DNA of 64,000 nt from Klebsiella pneumoniae. Its GTDB lineage: Bacteria; Pseudomonadota; Gammaproteobacteria; Pseudomonadales; Azotimanducaceae. Positions 36,638-45,488 of the stretch are shown here, in pieces. The notes beneath the pieces are model-generated. The model worked only from the letters and a program-made list of their open reading frames with translations. It was not told the origin of the DNA and searched no databases. Position numbers and translations under genes: made by a program. Position 1 is the stretch's first letter, and each line of letters starts with the position of its first letter. The stretch covers positions 1 through 64,000 of the forward strand of contig CAMAVY010000003.1 of assembly GCA_945861675.1 (NCBI GenBank), given 5' to 3'.

Positions 36638-37588
36638 ATGAAGAACCTGGTCATCGGCCTGCACATGGCCGCGCGGGACGGCAAGGGTTCCCTGGAGCAG
36701 ATCGTGGCTGCGGAGCAGGCCGGCATCGATGTGGCCTGGATGACCTGCGGCGGGGTCGCACCGGATCCCATCGCGGTGTTCTCGGCGGCTGCCTTGCGCA
36801 CCGAACGGGTGGACTTCGGCACCTGCATCATGCCGACGTTTCCGCGCCACCCGCTTGCGCTCGCGCAGGCGGCGATCGTCGTCGACAGCCTTGCGCCCGG
36901 CCGCCTTCGGCTGGGCATCGGTCCCAGTCACGAACCGGCCATGCGCGGCACCTGGGGGCTGGACTTCACGCGGCCGCTCGAGCACCTGCGCGAGTACGTC
37001 ACCATCCTGAATGCGTCGTTTCGCGATGGTCGCGTGGACTTCGACGGCAAGCGTCTGCAGGCGCACGCCCAGTTCGCCGGGCCCGCTGCGATCCGCGTGA
37101 TGGTCTCTGCGCTGCGCCACAATGCGTTTTCGCTCGCAGGCGAGATGACTGAGGGCGGCATCAGCTGGGTCACGCCACCCGAGCACATTCGCGACGTTGC
37201 CGTGCCTGCGCTCGCGGAAGGCGCCGCGAAGGCGGGCCGCTCAGCGGTGCCGCCGGCCATCGTCCATGTGCCCATCATCGTCTCCACCGACCAGGCGGCC
37301 GTACACGCCCAGGCGCGTGCGCAGATGGGCTTTTACCAACGCCTGCCCTTCTATCAGGCCATGTGGCTGGAGGCGGGCTATCCGGATGCCGCTGGCACCG
37401 AGTTCACGCAGGTGATGATCGACGCGCTGGTGGTGTCCGGTTCCGAACAGCAGGTGGCGGACCGCATTCGCGCGCTGCCGTCGTTCGGTGCTGGCGAGAT
37501 CATCGCCATGCCGCTGCTGCTGGCGGACGACAAGGACGCACGCACACGCACGATCCGGCTGCTCGGCGAACTGGCCCAGTCGGACTGA
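36638..37588 (+). CDS. luciferase-like (LLM) flavin-dependent oxidoreductase
   Basis: The 316-residue protein is a single-subunit luciferase-like TIM barrel. It contains GLHMAARDGKGSLEQIVAAE, VDFGTCIMPTFPRHPLALAQAA, LAPGRLRLGIGPSHEP, GISWVTPPEHIRDVAVPAL and DALVVSGSEQQVADRIRAL, a pattern shared with F420- or FMN-dependent members of the TIGR03564-like group. Substrate unknown. It begins at ATG 36638 after a short gap containing TTGACA-like sequence (ttgacaggac at 36621). It is flanked by transposase and SDR scraps, so it may have arrived with them. Confidence 0.85.
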   Translation: MKNLVIGLHMAARDGKGSLEQIVAAEQAGIDVAWMTCGGVAPDPIAVFSAAALRTERVDFGTCIMPTFPRHPLALAQAAIVVDSLAPGRLRLGIGPSHEPAMRGTWGLDFTRPLEHLREYVTILNASFRDGRVDFDGKRLQAHAQFAGPAAIRVMVSALRHNAFSLAGEMTEGGISWVTPPEHIRDVAVPALAEGAAKAGRSAVPPAIVHVPIIVSTDQAAVHAQARAQMGFYQRLPFYQAMWLEAGYPDAAGTEFTQVMIDALVVSGSEQQVADRIRALPSFGAGEIIAMPLLLADDKDARTRTIRLLGELAQSD

Positions 37589-37764
37589 CGCGCCGGCACC
37601 TGTACCGCTTCACCGGCAGCATCTACAGCGTCACGCTGGAACGCCCCAGCGCGAACCCTCGCCGTAGAAGAAGGCACGGATGGAGGACGCGTGCTTCCGC
37701 GCAAGCCTGATGATGCTGTGATGCGGCGTGCCGGCAACCTGGGCAGGTAGCCCGTGCGGGTTGG

Positions 37765-37833
37765 CACAACCAGGAACAGAACTGTTTGGTGTTGGCGAAG
37801 CGGCTGAGGTCAGGTTTTATCTCCGGCAGAATC
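37765..37833 (-). pseudogene. IS110/IS116-type transposase scrap
   Basis: The minus-strand translation from 37833 reads ILPEIKPDLSRFANTKQFC followed by SWLC. The pattern DLSRFxxxKxFxSWLxLxPG is characteristic of the second domain of IS110/IS116/IS902 transposases. Similarity fades after the tryptophan-leucine. It abuts the SDR scrap exactly. The stretch 37589-37764 holds nothing I can recognise. Confidence 0.45.
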
Positions 37834-38016
37834 ATCAACATTGCATCGGATGCCGGTCGCGCGGGCTCGTCCGGTGAAGCCGCGGACTCGGCGTGCAAGG
37901 GCAGCATCATTGCGTACTCTAAGAGCACGGCGCGCGAACTGGCGCGGCGACGTATTGCCCTGAACGTGGTGTGCCCGGGCCTCACCGAAACGCATGGGAG
38001 TCCTTGCGAACGCTGA
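37826..38016 (+). pseudogene. partial duplicate of the SDR gene at 35.3 kb
   Basis: This piece encodes SGRIINIASDAGRAGSSGEA, then SACKGSIIAYSKSTARELA and NVVCPGLTETHG. It corresponds to the catalytic third of the SDR at 35338-36147 with many base changes (roughly four of five bases match by eye). The catalytic tyrosine is replaced: where the intact gene has VYSACK this copy has ADSACK. Both ends are missing. It is a remnant of an older paralogue or duplication, not a functional gene. Confidence 0.75.
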
Positions 38017-38032
38017 ATGCCTGCGCCAGCGC

Positions 38033-38851
38033 TCAACGCGACTTCTTGCGCGCCTTTCGTGCGGCCTTGCGCTTGCTCTTCTTCGCCTGCGGGTCCGCTG
38101 TAACTGCGCGGGGCGGCGCTTCACCGAACAATGACAGCAGCGGAGTGTTGCGCGCGCCCGGCACGTGCCCGCCCATGACCAACGATTTTGCCATGCCGAA
38201 GTTGGACGGATCGGACAACGCAGCCTCAAGTCGCGCCTCGGCGCGCGGCCCGCGAAGCAGTTCGAGACAAGCGGGCGCCTGCGCAAGTTGTGTCTCCCGC
38301 CCGAGGTACTCGTACACGGCGCGCAACTCCGAAATGAGTTGGGTCGCGACCGACGCATGGATGCTCGCCTTGCGCGGCAGCGTTTCGAATAGCACCTCTT
38401 CGAGGTCCAACGAAGTAAGTGATGCAATTGTGCCGCCGATGTAGTTCGCCGCCATGTCCAGCACCATGAGACTCCACTGCTTGCGTGCGAAGCGCACGCC
38501 GGCTGGGCTGGCGTAGAACGGCGCCAGCAGCGCCTCCTCGAGCTGCCGACGCGTTTCACCGTCGATCTCGACGTCATACTCTTCGTCGAGCATCAACAGC
38601 GCGTCGATCAGCTCGGACGGCGACGGCTCATGCGGCATGACGAGCGGCTCCGTACTCAGCGTCAGCTCGATTTCGCCAGCGTGCGTTGGCACCATGAGCG
38701 TGCGTTCCCAGGGCGTGTCGCCATACCAGGCATTCTGCAGCTGCGCCTTGTCCTTGAGCGCGATTGGCAGCGCGAGCGCAAGGGCTTCCAGTATCCGCAG
38801 CTCCTGCGCTACCGCGCCCCGTAGCAAAAGATCCGGCTGCATCACCATCAA
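38033..38851 (-). CDS. uncharacterised protein with a basic tail
   Basis: I do not recognise this 272-residue protein with confidence. It is soluble and mostly helical: an acidic middle (LIDALLMLDEEYDVEID), then SPAGVRFARKQWSLMVLDMAANYIGG, LEEVLFETLPRKASIHASVA, LRAVYEYLGRETQL and DPSNFGMAKSLVMGG, followed by a lysine/arginine-rich tail (AKKSKRKAARKARKKSR). The PRKxSIxA and DPSNFGMAKS phrases recall SEC-C-associated bacterial proteins of unknown role. It starts seven bases after the upstream gene, forming a two-gene operon of unknowns. A nucleic-acid or ribosome contact through the basic tail is conceivable but unproven. Confidence 0.6.
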   Translation of the reverse strand: MMVMQPDLLLRGAVAQELRILEALALALPIALKDKAQLQNAWYGDTPWERTLMVPTHAGEIELTLSTEPLVMPHEPSPSELIDALLMLDEEYDVEIDGETRRQLEEALLAPFYASPAGVRFARKQWSLMVLDMAANYIGGTIASLTSLDLEEVLFETLPRKASIHASVATQLISELRAVYEYLGRETQLAQAPACLELLRGPRAEARLEAALSDPSNFGMAKSLVMGGHVPGARNTPLLSLFGEAPPRAVTADPQAKKSKRKAARKARKKSR

Positions 38852-38857
38852 CCAGGG

Positions 38858-39619
38858 TTAAGCGTTGGTCCCGGCGACCTCCCAGTGGTGCGTCGCGATC
38901 TCCTTGCGCAGCGCCGGCGCCATGTCCTGCGCACGCTCGTAGTTCAACGCTACATATGGCGGCAGCGTCGGTGACTCACCGTCTTCGATTGCGCCCATGG
39001 CCACACCGAAGGCGTCCAGATCATCGGCGTCCTGGAACAGCAGCAGTCCGAAACTCTCGCCCAGCTGGCCGATCACCAGCAGCGCGGCATCCGCGATCGC
39101 AAACTCCGGCATCGTGATGAAAAACCCACCCTGATCCCCTGGCACTTTCTTCCATGGCTTGGCGCGATACAGCGCAGCAGCGGCGCGGAAGAATGCGGCC
39201 AGCGCGTCGGCATCAACGCCTTCGGAGAAGTACGTTCGTGCCGCCTCCGTCTCGCGCTCGAAGTCCTCCAGCATGGCGTGCATTAGCTCGTCGAACTCGG
39301 GCGTTGGGGCACACACCACATCCAGCTTCGGACGTCCCGCGCGTAACGCGGCCGCGAGTTCTGGCGACGCAACGCGAACGCGCGCCGGCAGGTGTGGCGT
39401 ACCCCACATCGGCTGCTTCATGGTTGCGTGGAGTTGTGCGCTGGCGGTGCGAAGAATTTCATCGCGATGATCTACGTGCGAACCCAGGATCACGCCATCT
39501 GCGTTGAGCCACATCAAGACTTCCGGATGCGGCGACGCATCTTCGTCGGTGATAACTGCCGGCAGGAGCGCCGTGCCGCCGATCCATTCGACGTCGGCGC
39601 GAGGAGGGGTTCTGGGCAC
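38858..39619 (-). CDS. uncharacterised protein (DUF6930/DUF7309-like)
   Basis: The 253-residue protein starts at GTG 39619 with AGGAG seven bases upstream. Its middle reads ALYRAKPWKKVPGDQGGFFI and AALLVIGQLGESFGLLLFQD, followed by DLDAFGVAMGA; I associate this pattern with DUF6930/DUF7309-type proteins, but from memory only. The N-terminal half (LPAVITDEDASPHPEVLMWL, then HATMKQPMWG) is a second unknown module. No membrane segment or catalytic motif is visible. It is co-transcribed with the basic-tailed gene downstream. Confidence 0.6.
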   Translation of the reverse strand: MPRTPPRADVEWIGGTALLPAVITDEDASPHPEVLMWLNADGVILGSHVDHRDEILRTASAQLHATMKQPMWGTPHLPARVRVASPELAAALRAGRPKLDVVCAPTPEFDELMHAMLEDFERETEAARTYFSEGVDADALAAFFRAAAALYRAKPWKKVPGDQGGFFITMPEFAIADAALLVIGQLGESFGLLLFQDADDLDAFGVAMGAIEDGESPTLPPYVALNYERAQDMAPALRKEIATHHWEVAGTNA

Positions 39620-39650
39620 GTTTCGAGCTCCTGCTGGTGATCAAATTGAC

Positions 39651-39699
39651 GCACGTTCAGCGCACGTTCAGCGCACGTTCAGCGCACGTTCAGCGCACG
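39651..39699. repeat. 11-bp tandem array upstream of the uncharacterised operon
   Basis: Four perfect copies of gcacgttcagc (39651-39694) and a partial fifth lie about 30 bases upstream of the GTG start of the minus-strand gene. The helical-turn spacing (11 bp) would place each copy on the same face of DNA, which could suit repeated protein binding, but slippage alone is a sufficient explanation. Confidence 0.75.
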
Positions 39700-39795
39700 A
39701 TGGCCGCGGTACCAGCGCGGCAATCAGTGCCGAGGAATCGTGCCGCAGTCACGGCGCTGAGGCAGGCTGACGATTCGACCGGCGTCCCTACCTTT

Positions 39796-39890
39796 ACAGC
39801 ACGCCTTCGCCGTCTTACCTCACAGCACGCCGTCGGCGTTCTTCCTCACAGCACGCCGTCGGCGTTCTTCCTCACAGCACGCCGTCGGCG
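39796..39890. repeat. 26-bp tandem array copying the 3' end of a CoA-transferase gene
   Basis: Three full 26-base units start at 39796, 39822 and 39848, and a partial one at 39874 lies within the gene. Each unit contains the last codons DGVL and the stop of the CoA-transferase gene on the minus strand, so the gene end has been tandemly copied downstream. The outermost unit is diverged, the inner ones are nearly identical. Confidence 0.8.
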
Positions 39891-41095
39891 TGCCAGGCCT
39901 CGATCTGCCGCGCGCTGAATCCGCACTCCGCCAGCACCTCGTTCGTATGTTGGCCCAACCGCGGCGGCGGCCGCTGCACCTGCGGCCCATCGACATTGGC
40001 GACGTGGCCTGCGGCCACCACCTGCACTGTGTTGTCTGCTCGGCCGGGCGCCGGAATCGTCGCAAAGATCGCGCGGTGCTCGAACTGCGGATCGGCAACC
40101 ACACCACGGTAGTCGCGAATCTCTGCGCACGGTACGGCCGCAGCGCGGCAGCGCTGCAACCATTCGCCCGCAGGGGCGCTTGCCAATGCTTGTGTGATCA
40201 ACGGATTCATTTCGCCAGCATGCGCAATGCGTGCTTCGCGGGTTGCGAAGCGCGCGTCGTCCAGCAGGTGGCTGATACCCAGTGTGGCCAGAAACCCTGA
40301 GACCTGGCGCTCGTTCAACGCCACCACCTGAATGAAACCGTCAGCGGTCGCGAACACATTCGCGGTCGGTTGCCGCGTGGGCGAGCGATTGCCAAACAAC
40401 TCGGGTATCTCGTCCTTCACCATGAAGGTGGTGACTTGCGACGCTTGCAACACCATCGCCGTATCCATCATCGCCACGTCTACATGCTGGCCTTCGCCAG
40501 TGCGTGCGCGGCGGAACAATGCCGCGCTGATCGCAAACGCCGCGTTCAATGCGGTGCCCATGTCCACAGGCATGTAGCCGGTGCGCACAGGCCCGGTGGC
40601 TGGGTGCCCGGTGATCGACATCATTCCGCTGGCCGCCTGTATTGCGCCATCGAAGGCGGCCAGGCCGGCCAGCGGACCGGTCTGGCCAAAGCCGGAAATG
40701 GAGCAGTACACGAGGTCCGGCTTGATTGCGCTCAGCGCTGCGTAGTCGAAACCCAGGCGCTGCATGACGCCGGCCGTGAAGTTCTCCACGACCACGTCTG
40801 CGCTGCGCACCAGTGCGTGCACGATGGTCGTTGCGGCGGGGTGCTTGAGGTTCAGCGTGATTGCGCGCTTGCCCAGATTGCATGTGAGGAACGACGGCGC
40901 CATGCCCACCTCTCCTGACGCCTGCGGATTCGCATCGCTGCCACCGATCAGCAGGCCGCGCGTCATGTCGCCCTGCCCAGGCTGCTCGATTTTGATCACG
41001 TCGGCGCCCAACTGCGCCAACTGCTGCGCGGCGAATGGCCCGGCAAGCACCTGTGTGAAGTCGATGACCCGGATGCCTGCAAAAGCTTGTGTCAC
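39872..41095 (-). CDS. class III CoA-transferase (CaiB/BaiF family)
   Basis: Family III CoA-transferases move CoA between carboxylic acids. The protein (407 residues from GTG 41095) has FAGIRVIDFTQVLAGPFA, the catalytic aspartate in AAFDGAIQAASGMMSITG, GADVIKIEQPGQGD, GTALNAAFAISAAL, RTGEGQHVDVAMMDTAM and the C-terminal LGQHTNEVLAECGFS. GTG 41095 is preferred because AGG is well placed and the family sequence begins TQAFAG; ATG 41149 would add 18 residues. Substrate unknown. The C-terminal residues and stop are repeated as a 26-bp array. Confidence 0.9.
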   Translation of the reverse strand: MTQAFAGIRVIDFTQVLAGPFAAQQLAQLGADVIKIEQPGQGDMTRGLLIGGSDANPQASGEVGMAPSFLTCNLGKRAITLNLKHPAATTIVHALVRSADVVVENFTAGVMQRLGFDYAALSAIKPDLVYCSISGFGQTGPLAGLAAFDGAIQAASGMMSITGHPATGPVRTGYMPVDMGTALNAAFAISAALFRRARTGEGQHVDVAMMDTAMVLQASQVTTFMVKDEIPELFGNRSPTRQPTANVFATADGFIQVVALNERQVSGFLATLGISHLLDDARFATREARIAHAGEMNPLITQALASAPAGEWLQRCRAAAVPCAEIRDYRGVVADPQFEHRAIFATIPAPGRADNTVQVVAAGHVANVDGPQVQRPPPRLGQHTNEVLAECGFSARQIEAWHADGVL

Positions 41096-41200
41096 GCGCT
41101 GTGCCTGCTTGTTTCGTATGGCTGCACTATGCCGTGCGTCCTTTTGCATTTCGACTGATTTGCGGGCTGCCGGCCGGACTGGGCCATCAACCTGTACCAG

Positions 41201-41632
41201 ATGCAGTACCTGGTGCGCGAACGACTGAACCTGCGCAGCGTTTCGGACGTGGGCCTGCTGCGCCAGTCATTGTTTGCCAACCTGAACGATGCGCAGTTGT
41301 CGCGCGTGGCCATGGCCGGCAACTGGCGAACCTTTGCAGTGGCTGCCCAACTGACACGTGAAGGCGCGGCGGATATCGAAGTGCAGGGCAAGGTGGTTGC
41401 GCAGCTGCATGCAGGTACCCTTTGCGGCGAGATGGCGTTCATCTCCGGGCACCATGCATCTGCGACGCTGGTGGTAACGGCACCGACGCGGGCGTATGTC
41501 TTCGAGATGCAGAGCATTCGCGAACTGGTCGCGCGCGATGACCTCGTTGCCGCTGCCATGCATCAGGCGGTTGGATTGGACTTGGCGCGCAAGGTCAGCC
41601 GCAACAATCGCATGGTGCTTGGCTTGGCGTGA
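41201..41632 (+). pseudogene. truncated cyclic nucleotide-binding (Popeye-like) protein
   Basis: The 143-residue frame has the order typical of bacterial Popeye-type proteins: a short LYQMQYLVRERL segment that normally follows the last membrane helix, then a cyclic nucleotide-binding fold (AMAGNWRTFAVAAQLTREG, VVAQLHAGTLCGEMAFISG, ASATLVVTAPTRAYVFE). The membrane part is absent because a stop lies just upstream, and about ten residues around the usual LYxILxGxxEV strand are deleted (REGAADIEVQGK). I consider it a remnant, though it remains an open frame with an ATG and might still be translated. Confidence 0.6.
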
Positions 41633-41649
41633 CACCGTGCTGCGCGCAC

Positions 41650-41964
41650 TCAAGGTGTCAGATCGTCATTGAAGCGGTCGAGTTGATGCATGCGTTCGTG
41701 CAGGATCGTGACGATACCGACGCTACCGTCGTCCAGCAGCTTCCAGTAGATGACATGCTTCTCGTGGCGGCACAGGAATCCCTCCACGCCGAACTCTGCG
41801 GGGATGGGGTGCCACGGGATTTGTCGCGCGGCGATGGCCTTGAACTTGTCGAACAGGCCGCGAATGTACTTATCGGCCTGAGCCGGTCCCCATGCGCGCC
41901 GTGTGTAGGCGTAGATCTCGTCCAGTCGGTGACCGGCGCCGTCCTGTACCTTGAAGGCGCTCAT
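41650..41964 (-). CDS. ParE/RelE-family toxin
   Basis: The 104-residue protein has the ParE pattern: AGHRLDEIYAYTRRAWGPAQ, ADKYIRGLFDKFKAIA, FGVEGFLCRHEKHVIYWKLL, and a C-terminal IVTILHERMHQLDRF. ParE toxins poison DNA gyrase and RelE relatives cleave mRNA; which applies here is unclear. ATG 41964 overlaps the antitoxin stop by four bases, the classic arrangement with the antitoxin first. It sits between a truncated gene and a decayed beta-lactamase gene. Confidence 0.88.
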   Translation of the reverse strand: MSAFKVQDGAGHRLDEIYAYTRRAWGPAQADKYIRGLFDKFKAIAARQIPWHPIPAEFGVEGFLCRHEKHVIYWKLLDDGSVGIVTILHERMHQLDRFNDDLTP

Positions 41965-42224
41965 GCTCGCTTGCGTGTGTTTCGCTTGATCACGGTGGCG
42001 GCATCGAGTGGCCGGTAGGCACTGTCAGGTGCGGCGAATGCGCGGGACAACTCGGCCTTCAGCCGCGTGAACGCCTCGGCTTCCACACGCTCCTTGTCGC
42101 GCCGGATCAGATCACGCACGTACTCGCTGACGTTTTCATAGGCCCCGTCCTCGCCGACATTCGCCGCTACGTGCTCGACCAGCGCACCGCCGACGCGAAC
42201 GTTCAACGTCATAGTCTTGGTCAT
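41961..42224 (-). CDS. ParD-type antitoxin
   Basis: The 87-residue protein begins MTKTMTLNVRVGGALVEHVA, a ribbon-helix-helix DNA-binding start, followed by YENVSEYVRDLIRRDKERVE, which matches the ParD/CopG helix, and a disordered C-terminal tail with AFAAPDSAYRPLD that would wrap the toxin. It should bind the adjacent ParE-like toxin and repress the operon. ATG 42224 is chosen from the family start. An AT-rich stretch just upstream (42240-42275, rev. strand) is the likely promoter/operator. Confidence 0.85.
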   Translation of the reverse strand: MTKTMTLNVRVGGALVEHVAANVGEDGAYENVSEYVRDLIRRDKERVEAEAFTRLKAELSRAFAAPDSAYRPLDAATVIKRNTRKRA

Positions 42225-42350
42225 CGCGACACTCCACCGGTTGTGTCCTTGTCTTAAGGAATATTGTGGACACTTCAAGCGCAAGCCCGCAATAGCGGAG
42301 TGCAGCTCCGACGCGTCAACGTGCGCGCTGTGGCGTGACATGTCGCCGCG

Positions 42351-43348
42351 CTAGATCTGCCCCAGCGCACTCGACATCGACATGGAGAGACCGAACGCGC
42401 GTGCATCACGCGTCGTCGTCCCTGCCATGCGGTTCATGGCAAATGCAAACGACGTGCGAGCATCCGGGTCGATGATCACCAGCGAACCGCCATAGCCGCC
42501 CCAGTACAACGTGTTTGCACCCGGCATCATCGCGCCACCCAGTGCCATGCCCAGGCCGAAGCGGATGTTCATGCCAAGTACGCGGTCCATGCCCTCAACG
42601 TGCGCCACGCGCGTGTGCCGGGCAGACGAATGTCGAGTGCGATGCTGCTGGGGCCCGCCGGCTCGGCGGCTGTGCCAGGCAGGCTGGCGGATCCTTCGTG
42701 GACCAGTTCGGCGACGCGGTGGTCTTCAGATGCAGGCAGCCCGATGTGGAAATCTGCCTGGAGCGGCTGTGCGATTTCCTCGCGGAAGAACGTGCCGATC
42801 GTTCGCCCCGTGATGCGGCGTACAACTTCACCAATCAGATAACCCTGCGTCAGCGAGTGATAGCCGGACGCAGTGCCCGGCGGCCATGCGGGTGCCTGCG
42901 CGGCGAGTCGTTCAACACAGGTCTGCCAGTCGTAGAGATCGCCCACCGTCAACGGCAGGTCCCACGCCGCGAGCCCGGCCGAGTGCGCAAGCAGGTGCCG
43001 CACCAGCACTGCCGACTTCCCGTTCTGTGCGAACTCGGGCCAGTAGTGCGCCACGGGCGCATCGACATTGAGTTCAGCGCGATCGGCAAGCAGCAACGCG
43101 ACCAGCGCCGTCATGGTCTTGGTGCATGAGTACACGTTCACGATGGTGTCGCGCGCCCACGGCTGTGTCCGCGCGGCGTTCATGTGGCCGCCCCAAAGAT
43201 CGACCAGGGTTTCGCCTTCGAGCGTGATGCAACACGAGGCACCGAGATCTGCACCAGCGGCGAGACTGGCGGCGAACGTATCTCGAACAGATGAGAAACG
43301 ATCGTGGGCGAAGCCTTGAACTGACGCGCGCTGTTGTTCTGTGTCCAT
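42351..43348 (-). pseudogene. frameshifted and internally deleted beta-lactamase-fold serine hydrolase
   Basis: The first part (from ATG 43348) has a class C beta-lactamase/esterase fold with catalytic SxxK in VYSCTKTMTAL, the downstream LLAHSAGLAAW and the tyrosine motif in SGYHSLTQGYLIGEVVRR. The ending lies in another frame (EGMDRVLGMNIRFGLGMALG, YWGGYGGSLVIIDPD), reaching 42351. Between them about 80-100 residues of the usual EstB-type sequence, including the stretch with the alpha-helical NGHGTARALA region, are missing. The gene carries both a frameshift and a deletion and is not expected to work. Confidence 0.7.
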
Positions 43349-43712
43349 CCGATTGGCGGTATCCATCTGATCAGGTGCGCGGGTCGCAGCACATTGAACA
43401 CCATCAGCTGGCGCGTGTCGGTGACCTCGCTGGCGTGCGACGGAAACTCGATTCCGCGCACTCGTCGCTGACTTCAACAAAGGGCGCCGGCCGCAAGGCA
43501 TTCGCTGAGAACGGCAGCAGGCTGGGGCCGCGTGGAAGCCCTCGGATTTACCAGGCAGTGGCGGCGAACATCACGGGCAAACGTTCACCCGCCAAATTCA
43601 AAGGCGTAGGGCGGCGCATGAGCGCGGAAACCGGTATGGCGCGTGAATTGCCGGTGATTCTGCACACGCCCTTTGGATTGCGGGTGAACGAACACAACTG
43701 CAGTGCCGAATC
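43349..43712. other. stretch without a recognisable gene
   Basis: These 364 bases separate the broken serine hydrolase gene from the divergent alpha/beta hydrolase gene. Frames are present on both strands but show no motif. Promoters for both neighbours must be here if they are expressed. Confidence 0.4.
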
Positions 43713-44279
43713 ATGACGTCGGATCGAGCAAGCATCCTGGTTCTCCCTGGCATTGATGGTTCCTGTGCAGCGCACTGGCAACAGCGCTGGGTGGCCGGCA
43801 GTGCGCGCATGAGTGTCGTCGAGCAACGTGAGTGGACATCGCCGACCTGCCGCGACTGGGTCGAGACGTTGGGCAATGCCGTCGACGAGTGCGCCGGCGA
43901 CACAGTCATCGTCGCCCACAGCCTCGGATGCCTGCTGGTCGCACATTGGGCGGCGTCGACTCGCCCACGCATTCGCGGAGCCCTGCTCGTTGCGCCGCCT
44001 GCAGATGATCACGAGCGACTGCGTCAGCGCGTTCGTGGTTTCTTCCCGGTCCTGCGACAACCACTCCCCTTTCCTACGTTTCTCGTTGCCAGCCGGAACG
44101 ATCCCTACGCGCACATCGAGCAATCGCGCGCCTACGCCAACGCTTGGGGTAGCACGTTGATCGATGTCGGCACCGCGGGCCACATCAATGCCGACAGCGG
44201 GCTTGGCTGCTGGCCGTTCGGACTGGAACTGCTGCAGTCGCTCGTCATGCGCTGCGGAGACTCTCGAAGCGTCGCCTGA
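43713..44279 (+). CDS. RBBP9/YdeN-type alpha/beta hydrolase
   Basis: The 188-residue protein is a small serine hydrolase. It starts with ILVLPGIDGSCAAHWQQRW, the signature of the RBBP9/YdeN family, has the nucleophile elbow VIVAHSLGCLLV, the aspartate in VASRNDPYAHIEQ and the histidine in GTAGHINADSGLG. The size and the GxDGS start are typical. Substrate unknown. ATG 43713 fits the family start. Confidence 0.9.
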   Translation: MTSDRASILVLPGIDGSCAAHWQQRWVAGSARMSVVEQREWTSPTCRDWVETLGNAVDECAGDTVIVAHSLGCLLVAHWAASTRPRIRGALLVAPPADDHERLRQRVRGFFPVLRQPLPFPTFLVASRNDPYAHIEQSRAYANAWGSTLIDVGTAGHINADSGLGCWPFGLELLQSLVMRCGDSRSVA

Positions 44280-44391
44280 TTCCCACGCGCGCACGCAAAG
44301 CCAACGCAGTCGCCGTGTTTGCGTCCCTAAGCAGATTCAACAGGCGCTGTTGCTGCAGCAGCAGTGCGTGGAAATGCGCGCGCCGAGCGCC

Positions 44392-45465
44392 TCAGTGCCG
44401 CACTACTTCCTGCGACCACGCATGCACGGTACGGGCACGCGCCCAGGCCACATCGCCCACGCGCCACGCCACCGGATCATTTGCCTGCAGCGGCACTTCT
44501 GTGTCGATGGCACCGCGGCCATCCTGACGCTCGAGCTCCAGACGCACGCGCGTGCCCATGCGCAGGATGCGCGTAACGGTCACGGGCACGTCGCCCGACC
44601 CAGCTTGTGCGCGCGACAGTTCGATGTCGTGCGGCCGCACATACACACCTGCGTGGTCTGCATCGGCGACGTGCTCGTCGCCGACGGGCACGTCGCCGAC
44701 CAATACGTCGCTGCGACCGCTGCGCGCGCGCCCATGGAACAGCGTGACATCGCCGAGGAACTGATACACGAAGGGCGTCGCCGGTTGTTCATACACCTCG
44801 GTAGCCGTGCCCACCTGCTCGATGCGGCCCTCGTTCATCACCACGATGCGATCGGCAACTTCCAGTGCCTCTTCCTGGTCGTGCGTCACAAACACGCTGG
44901 TCACGTGCAGCTGGTCGTGCAGCCGACGCAGCCATCGGCGCAGCTCTTTACGAACGCGCGCATCAAGAGCACCGAAGGGTTCGTCGAGCAGCAGCACACG
45001 TGGTTGCACTGCGAGTGCACGCGCAAGCGCAATGCGCTGCCGCTGTCCGCCCGATAGTTGCGACGGATAGCGATCGGCGAGCCAGCCCAGCTGGATCAGC
45101 TCCAGCAGTTCGTTCACGCGCCGTGCAATGGTCGCGTTGTCCGGTCGCGTGGCGCGTGGACGCACGCGCAGACCGAAGGCGATGTTCTCGAATACCGTCA
45201 TGTGCTTGAACAGCGCGTAGTGCTGGAACACGAAGCCCACCTGACGCTCGCGCACGTCGGTGCCACGCGTGTACTCACCGCTGAACAGCACTGTGCCGCT
45301 GTCGGGTTGCTCAAGTCCCGCGATGATGCGCAACAACGTAGTTTTGCCGCAGCCGGACGGTCCGAGCAGCGCCACCAGTTCGCCAGTCTCCACTTTCAGA
45401 TCGATGTTGTGCAGTGCGTTGAACGCACCGAAGCGCTTCGCGACACCTTTGACTTCGATACTCAT
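44392..45465 (-). CDS. cysA: sulfate/thiosulfate ABC transporter ATP-binding protein
   Basis: CysA powers sulfate import by hydrolysing ATP at the inner membrane. The 357-residue protein has Walker [11 protein letters not shown]-loop [12 protein letters not shown], signature [15 protein letters not shown], Walker [14 protein letters not shown] and switch [15 protein letters not shown], followed by a regulatory TOBE-like C-terminal domain. That domain holds an unusual segment rich in [16 protein letters not shown]-type repeats (44640-44720). ATG 45465 starts [13 protein letters not shown]. It is the last of five genes in the operon porin-sbp-cysT-cysW-cysA, 23 bases after cysW. Confidence 0.95.
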   Translation of the reverse strand: MSIEVKGVAKRFGAFNALHNIDLKVETGELVALLGPSGCGKTTLLRIIAGLEQPDSGTVLFSGEYTRGTDVRERQVGFVFQHYALFKHMTVFENIAFGLRVRPRATRPDNATIARRVNELLELIQLGWLADRYPSQLSGGQRQRIALARALAVQPRVLLLDEPFGALDARVRKELRRWLRRLHDQLHVTSVFVTHDQEEALEVADRIVVMNEGRIEQVGTATEVYEQPATPFVYQFLGDVTLFHGRARSGRSDVLVGDVPVGDEHVADADHAGVYVRPHDIELSRAQAGSGDVPVTVTRILRMGTRVRLELERQDGRGAIDTEVPLQANDPVAWRVGDVAWARARTVHAWSQEVVRH

Positions 45466-45488
45466 CGCGCAATTGCTCCCCAGTATTC

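Noticed and set aside
39796-39890. CRISPR-like 26-bp repeats
   Set aside because: There are no spacers, and the units copy the end of the neighbouring gene.
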